Position numbers and translations under genes: made by a program
Source: Apostichopus parvimensis
Lineage: Eukaryota; Echinodermata; Holothuroidea; Aspidochirotida; Stichopodidae
Reading direction: 5' to 3'
Length of the DNA stretch: 21,265 nt
NCBI GenBank assembly: GCA_000934455.1
Contig: KN885310.1
Span: 1-21,265 of the forward strand
Notes under the pieces: generated by a model
The model's input: the letters and a program-made list of their open reading frames with translations, nothing else
Told to the model about the DNA's origin: nothing
Databases searched by the model: none
Part shown: positions 12,901-18,900 of the stretch, one piece after another
Layout: every line of letters starts with the position of its first letter
How positions within the stretch are numbered: the first letter of the stretch is position 1

Positions 12901-15900
12901 AATTCCAGATGACTCCATTTTGCCCGACACAAAGCAAAGTTAGCATAAATTCATGCTTGAAAATTATAGTTTAATAATGACTCAGATCGTGTCTCAAAAA
13001 GTTGGGGGTTTGTGGACAACTCTGACATCTACTGGGGGTTCGTGGGGGGGGGGGGATAAAGTTAGGGAAACCCTGTGATAGAGATAACTGTCATGAACAT
13101 GTTTCCCCAAAATATCTTAACAAATTCTTATTCCATTTTGGGAGATATCGAAATATTTCATATTGCTTCATTCACAAGGCTGAAGACTTTATCAAGTCTT
13201 GGAATGACATCATCAAGCCTTGAAATGACATCATCAAGCCTTGAGATGATATCATCAAGCCGTGAAATGACATCATCAAGCCTTGAGATGACATCATCAA
13301 GCCACACATGCTTCACTGCTGTTGTACTTTGGAAGATAACTATCCTAACAGTATATAAGATTTATTGTACACAAGAAGTTACTTCTGTTTATCTCATTTT
13401 CTTCCACAGGAAAAGATCAATAAGAAAGAAGCTTCAGTAAACGGCAAATTTCAGTCGGTGGATTTCAACCTAGAGAACCTTCATCCGGAATCTCTCTGTG
13501 AATTCTACTTCCAGCTGCCTGACAAGTAGAGTATCTTTTAGTCTTTTTTATTTTCATCTTGATCTTCAAAACCCACTTTCCAAAATAGAGAAGATATGAA
13601 AAATTTAGGATTGATGTTTGGGAGAGGATGAACGTGGACGTGGGGATTTGAAGTGAGGGGATAAGATTATTAGTTTTGAAATTGATGTTAATATAATCAA
13701 ACTTCTCCTTGTAATAAATAAATATACTGTAAATAAATTTTATAATGTGTTTGCCAGAAACAAGAAAACCTCTGTGGTCATTTTTGTCATTGGAAGAAAC
13801 AGGCAAACTTTTTAAAAGTCCTGTACAATCATTAATGTGTGTTGTAGTTCAGGTAATTGGAAGTGAGAACTTGATTTTAGCCTACTTCCTATCAAGGGAG
13901 TTGTTAATCTTGTTTGATTGATTTGAGTATAATTTATTTTGATCTCTCAGCAGCCTGAGTACCTACCTCCAGTCCAGGGAGTTGCTGCTGCATCTGTTTC
14001 ACAGTAGTATACCACAGTTTACCAAGGAGATCGAACAGAGAGAGATCAACATCAAGCATGGTGTGGATAAAGTCATTACAGAGGTATAGAAAAAAGGATT
14101 CAATTTAGTTTTATTTAGTTATTATTATTAGTAGTAGTAGTAGTATTAGTATTATTATTATTATTATAATAATATTATTATATTATAGTTATTATTATTA
14201 TTATTAGGCAATGATTTAATGGAATATTTGGTGAAACAATGACAGGGTTACACCATTTCATTATTTAGCATGATCATACTATGCTTTGGAAGTAAGACTG
14301 CATCAGGCTTGCCAGTATGTGTGTTATGATTTAACTACTTTATGTACACTTGTTCTGTAAGAAATTGTCAAGTTTTCGAATGAAACAGCCACATGAATTA
14401 ATGAGCTATCTAACTTACAATTTTATGTGATCACAGGTAAGCTTGCTGTATCTTGTTGCTAAGGGGCACAGCTAGAGGTTCCATGTGTAATGTTGTTCGG
14501 AATGTTGCCTTGGAGTGCAACAAAAGTGCATAATTATTTTTTTTGTAGATTTAATATAAAGCTAAGCCTACATCCAAAGTGGATATATTTTATTCTTTTG
14601 ATTCTCATACAATGAGTTAAAGATAAAATAAGTTTGTATAACAATCATTAGGATTTAAAGAAAGCCTTATTCCATGTGAGAGATATCATTCATGTTTTCT
14701 ATGTTCGTTGATAACATGACATTGGTGACTTGAGCAAGTCCATTGTCATAAACAAATCTTACGACATCATGAATATTAATAAGTTAATTGAATTAATTTT
14801 ATATGTCAATTCATACCTGATTCATACGCAAATGACTATTTCGGAAACTATTTTGGTATCTAACTTTAACCTTGATAACTTTTATGTTATTCTTAAATTA
14901 ATATGCAATGAAGGTGGGCATTACATCAATTATTCTGATTTGCTTCCTGTTTATAATTTTCCTTGGATAATTTATTCTTTTTGCTTTTTTTAATGTCCAA
15001 ATGACAATATATGATGATCTGTAATGTGCTAAAATGCTACCTTTTTTTTGATAATATTTTCATAAAGGTTAGATGAGAATATGATAATAATGATTAAATC
15101 TTATAATTAAATTTGGAGCATTTATCCTACATTTGTTTTATAAGGGTCCAGATGGCAGCATTGAAGAGACGAAGGAAACCGAAATAAACAATGCAACTCT
15201 ACTAAAGCAGATGTTTGATCATTTATGCCAGCTTCTCGAGCCCGATCTGCCATCCAAGATGTTAGGGTCAAGGGTCAACATGGCAGCGTCAAGGGTGATC
15301 TTAGATGGTGAGAATTTACGATATATGAAATATTAATTCTCAATAAAAATATTTTTTTAATTTTCCAAATACTGTTATTTTATTTTAATGAACATTGTTT
15401 AAGGTTTGGACCTGACCCACACTTTTTTGTTGTCACCATTAGCACAGGCTATCTTTCTATAAAATAAAAGAAGTCATTTTTAAAATTTGCTAAATTATTC
15501 TGGGATGGTGATTTTTTTGTGTTTTTCACAAGTTATGTGATGAGATGAGCTCATCAGGCCAGGCTTAATTGTGAATGTTAATTCAAACCATTTTACAGAT
15601 TCGGTTACCTAGAGATGAACTCCAACGGCATCTGTTCCTTACAAATAATGTTAATGCACTTTATACATATTATTTGTGATGTGCACAATGGTCTACATAA
15701 TAACAACATTTTTTTTGGGTGTCTGCATATCTGCAAACCTTGATGCCAAATATGCCCCCATATTACCCCAGGCACCGAGGTCAAAATTCCCAATGGGTTG
15801 ACTATGGTCTAAGCTCCTTGTGATTCTAATAATGTTATTTACATATGCTACTGTGCACTTTGTAAAGAGGGCATTAATGTAGGTGAAACAGGTTCTCGGT

Positions 15901-18900
15901 TCCGCTTACGTTTCAATAATCACAAAAAAATCTATTTGTGACAGTTTTCATAGTCATTCTCTCAAAACCTAAGATGTACTTTAATTGCCTCAAACTTCAA
16001 ATCCGCAACTGAACATAAACAAAAAGAAATTGATTGGATCTATTGCCATCCGACATGAGAAGATGTATTGGTTTTATTCTACTCGTTGCTAACTGTATTT
16101 GCTACAGAACTGTTAACATTTTCTTTTTTTTCCCTGAATTATCTGATATGTAATAGTACCCATGGAAATGCAGACAATTCACTTGAAACTTTAATGTGCT
16201 AGCATAAATAACACCAACAAAATAGTTAAAAGAAATAAAATCTTCAGCCCAAATTTGTATACAAAAAATAGGTTAAGCCCATGGACGGATTGGTCACAGT
16301 TTGAAGAACAGTAGGTTCTGATTTCCTCTTGGTCGTGAAAGATGGCTAGCATTTTCTGAGGTGCCAAATGGCAACGCTTGTATCAAGGCCCCAATGCAGT
16401 TGGTTAGATCACCGAGACGGTAGCAATTTACGCACCAGTTCACCCCTGGCTAGGACGACTTAACAAATACGTTAAAGTTTTGCTAGGTCTAGGCATGGTG
16501 GGTTGATATATAATAAAAAGTTTGAACAAATTTCTCTTAATGTTTAAACACCCGTAGTGATATTGTATATTCTGCAAAATATGTCCACAGTCATATCCTA
16601 ACTAAAACAGTGGGTTTTGTATTAGTTATTAATATGCCTAATTTTTTCAAATGTTGCTTTTTTTTCTTCCCTCGCAGGTGCGCCCATTTTCTTTCCTGAT
16701 AAGGAATCCAGGAAGAAGCAACTCTTTAACATGATCTATGATGTAAGTCATCTCCAAGAGTTTGTTGTAATCTCTGAATCTCATTAATGTTAATTACATT
16801 AATGCATCATATCATTACTAATTGCAACAACATATACAATCAAGCTAGGATAAAGTTTTGTCACATTTCATAATAATTCTCGGTTCTAAAAACTACTTAC
16901 GATGCTCCTAAAAGCTTTTGAGCTATCATTCTTTACCCTCACTGCTCTACCATTTCTCTTATCAGTTTATCCAACAATTATTTATAAGTATTATTAATTA
17001 TATTAATTAATTATAAAATTGTGTAATAAATATAATAACATATATAATAATATATATAATGAAATAATGAATTATATCAGCTAATTAATATTTATCAGTT
17101 ATTCCAGTGCTTATATATCAATCAGTATTATTAGTTATATTAATTATTTATAACATTGTGTAATCAATAAAATAACATGTACAAGTACATATATAATAAC
17201 ATATATGATGATTAATTAATTATATCAGCTAATTAATATTTATCAGTATTTCCAATGCTTGTTTACTATAAAACTAATATCTCAGTGACTTTGCTCTTAA
17301 CATCCCCCCCCCCCCAAATATTGTGATTTTGTATATATTTGCCAATCATGAATCAACGTTCATTATTTCCCTTTTTCGTGATGCCGGCCAACCCACGTGA
17401 TATGATGTGCATCTTATTAACTCTATTATTGTTTGTTTCTATGACAACGACTAAAGCCATCGGAAGATCTGTCTTCTCGTATAGTCTTTCGTAGTCTCTG
17501 TTGGTATTTTGGTTCTGTGGACTCCAGCGGTCTACTAGATCTTCCCTCTGATGTCTCCGAGGTGAGCTTTTCATCAATTTACTTGAAACCTATCAGCAAA
17601 GTTTTAAGGATGAAAGTGTTTTGTTCGGGGACTTATGTAAGAGCCAGAGCGTTGTGGTCAAGTGGTTAAGGAAATTGGACTTGTTATATTAGGGTTGCAG
17701 TTTTTTGAGTTATGGCTGGATCATATAGTGTATACATGGGAGACATGGGAGGTATCTTGTAAGCATAGCTTTGTGATTTGTGGCAACCCCTATGCAATGT
17801 TTATGCAATGTCCTATGTAATGCCCTATGCAATGTAGAAGAGAGACTGTCTGAACTGTGCACACCTGGGTTAGTGGGTGCGACAAGTTACCGATGACTAA
17901 TGATTATAAAGTGTTGTAAATACAGGCTGTGGCCTCGATACAAGAATATTTATCTTCTATTCATCTTCAATTAATTTAAGTTTCAATATTTTTCTTAAAA
18001 TATCCATCCATTTAGCAGTATGTTCTTCATTCAAAATTCATTAAAAAATACAAAAAAAGATAAAATGTGTAAACTTTAGTGTCGTCACTGCAGATGTCTG
18101 GCTGAATTACTAAGCCCAGAATCGGTAAGAAAATATGTCTGTGCATGAAATAGTGTTAAAGCATTTGCGATGAATCTTTAGCCAAGCAATTAAATCAAAG
18201 AATGTGTGAGACAATTGCCAAAAAGGTTTACTGGAACCCCTTCAAAGTTTTACTTCAAAAATTTGAAATGAGACTTGACTAGTTACCGAACAGCAGTGTG
18301 ATATGATGTTCTCGCAGGATATAATTCAAAATGTCTCAATAAAGTTAACCACCAATTAATTCCAGAAGAGTTTTGGTTGGATCGACAAACTTGGAATTAA
18401 ATAATGGGGAGATTTTATAACAGAATCTACAGTAACAGGAAATTCCTGTGAGTGTTCCCCATTACCTTAGCCTTTCCTTTCTTCCTAACTTGGAAACAGC
18501 TTTTTAATATTGACTTGACTATTACCTTTTTGTGTTATGCTATTTTTAGGTTACCGTGGACACGTCTGCTATCCTGTCCGTGTTTGACACTTTACTCTGT
18601 GTGGCCTACAAGGAGGTAAGAATATGGCAATAACAATGAACATTTTGCAAAACTATTTAATATCAATAAAAATGATACCATACCTCTCTTTGATTTCGTT
18701 GTGCTATCCTTGTTTTTGTCTTTGAGCTAAACATAAAAAAATAAAATTTAAAACATAAAATCTTTAGGCTAAACATAAAATCAGTCATACTGACCCTGTT
18801 TTTCGCTGAAGTTGACAGAACCTTTGGATCAGAGTCAGTCCATTTCCGATGCAGCTTTTTGCCGATGCTCCGGACATGATGGAGAGGTTTAGAGTGTTAC

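Noticed and set aside
12674..12946. Minus-strand open frames inside the hAT MITE as a transposase remnant
   Set aside because: No hAT dimerisation or BED-finger pattern can be seen; the element is too short and the frames overlap.
13199..13303. CRISPR-like array
   Set aside because: Units abut with no unique spacers; this is a plain tandem repeat in a eukaryotic intron.
13075..13440. 121-residue open frame with SSSLEMT repeats
   Set aside because: It spans the intronic 21-base minisatellite and reads exon 14 out of frame.
14730..14993. 87-residue open frame in intron 15
   Set aside because: AT-rich composition, no splice or homology support, no recognised motif.
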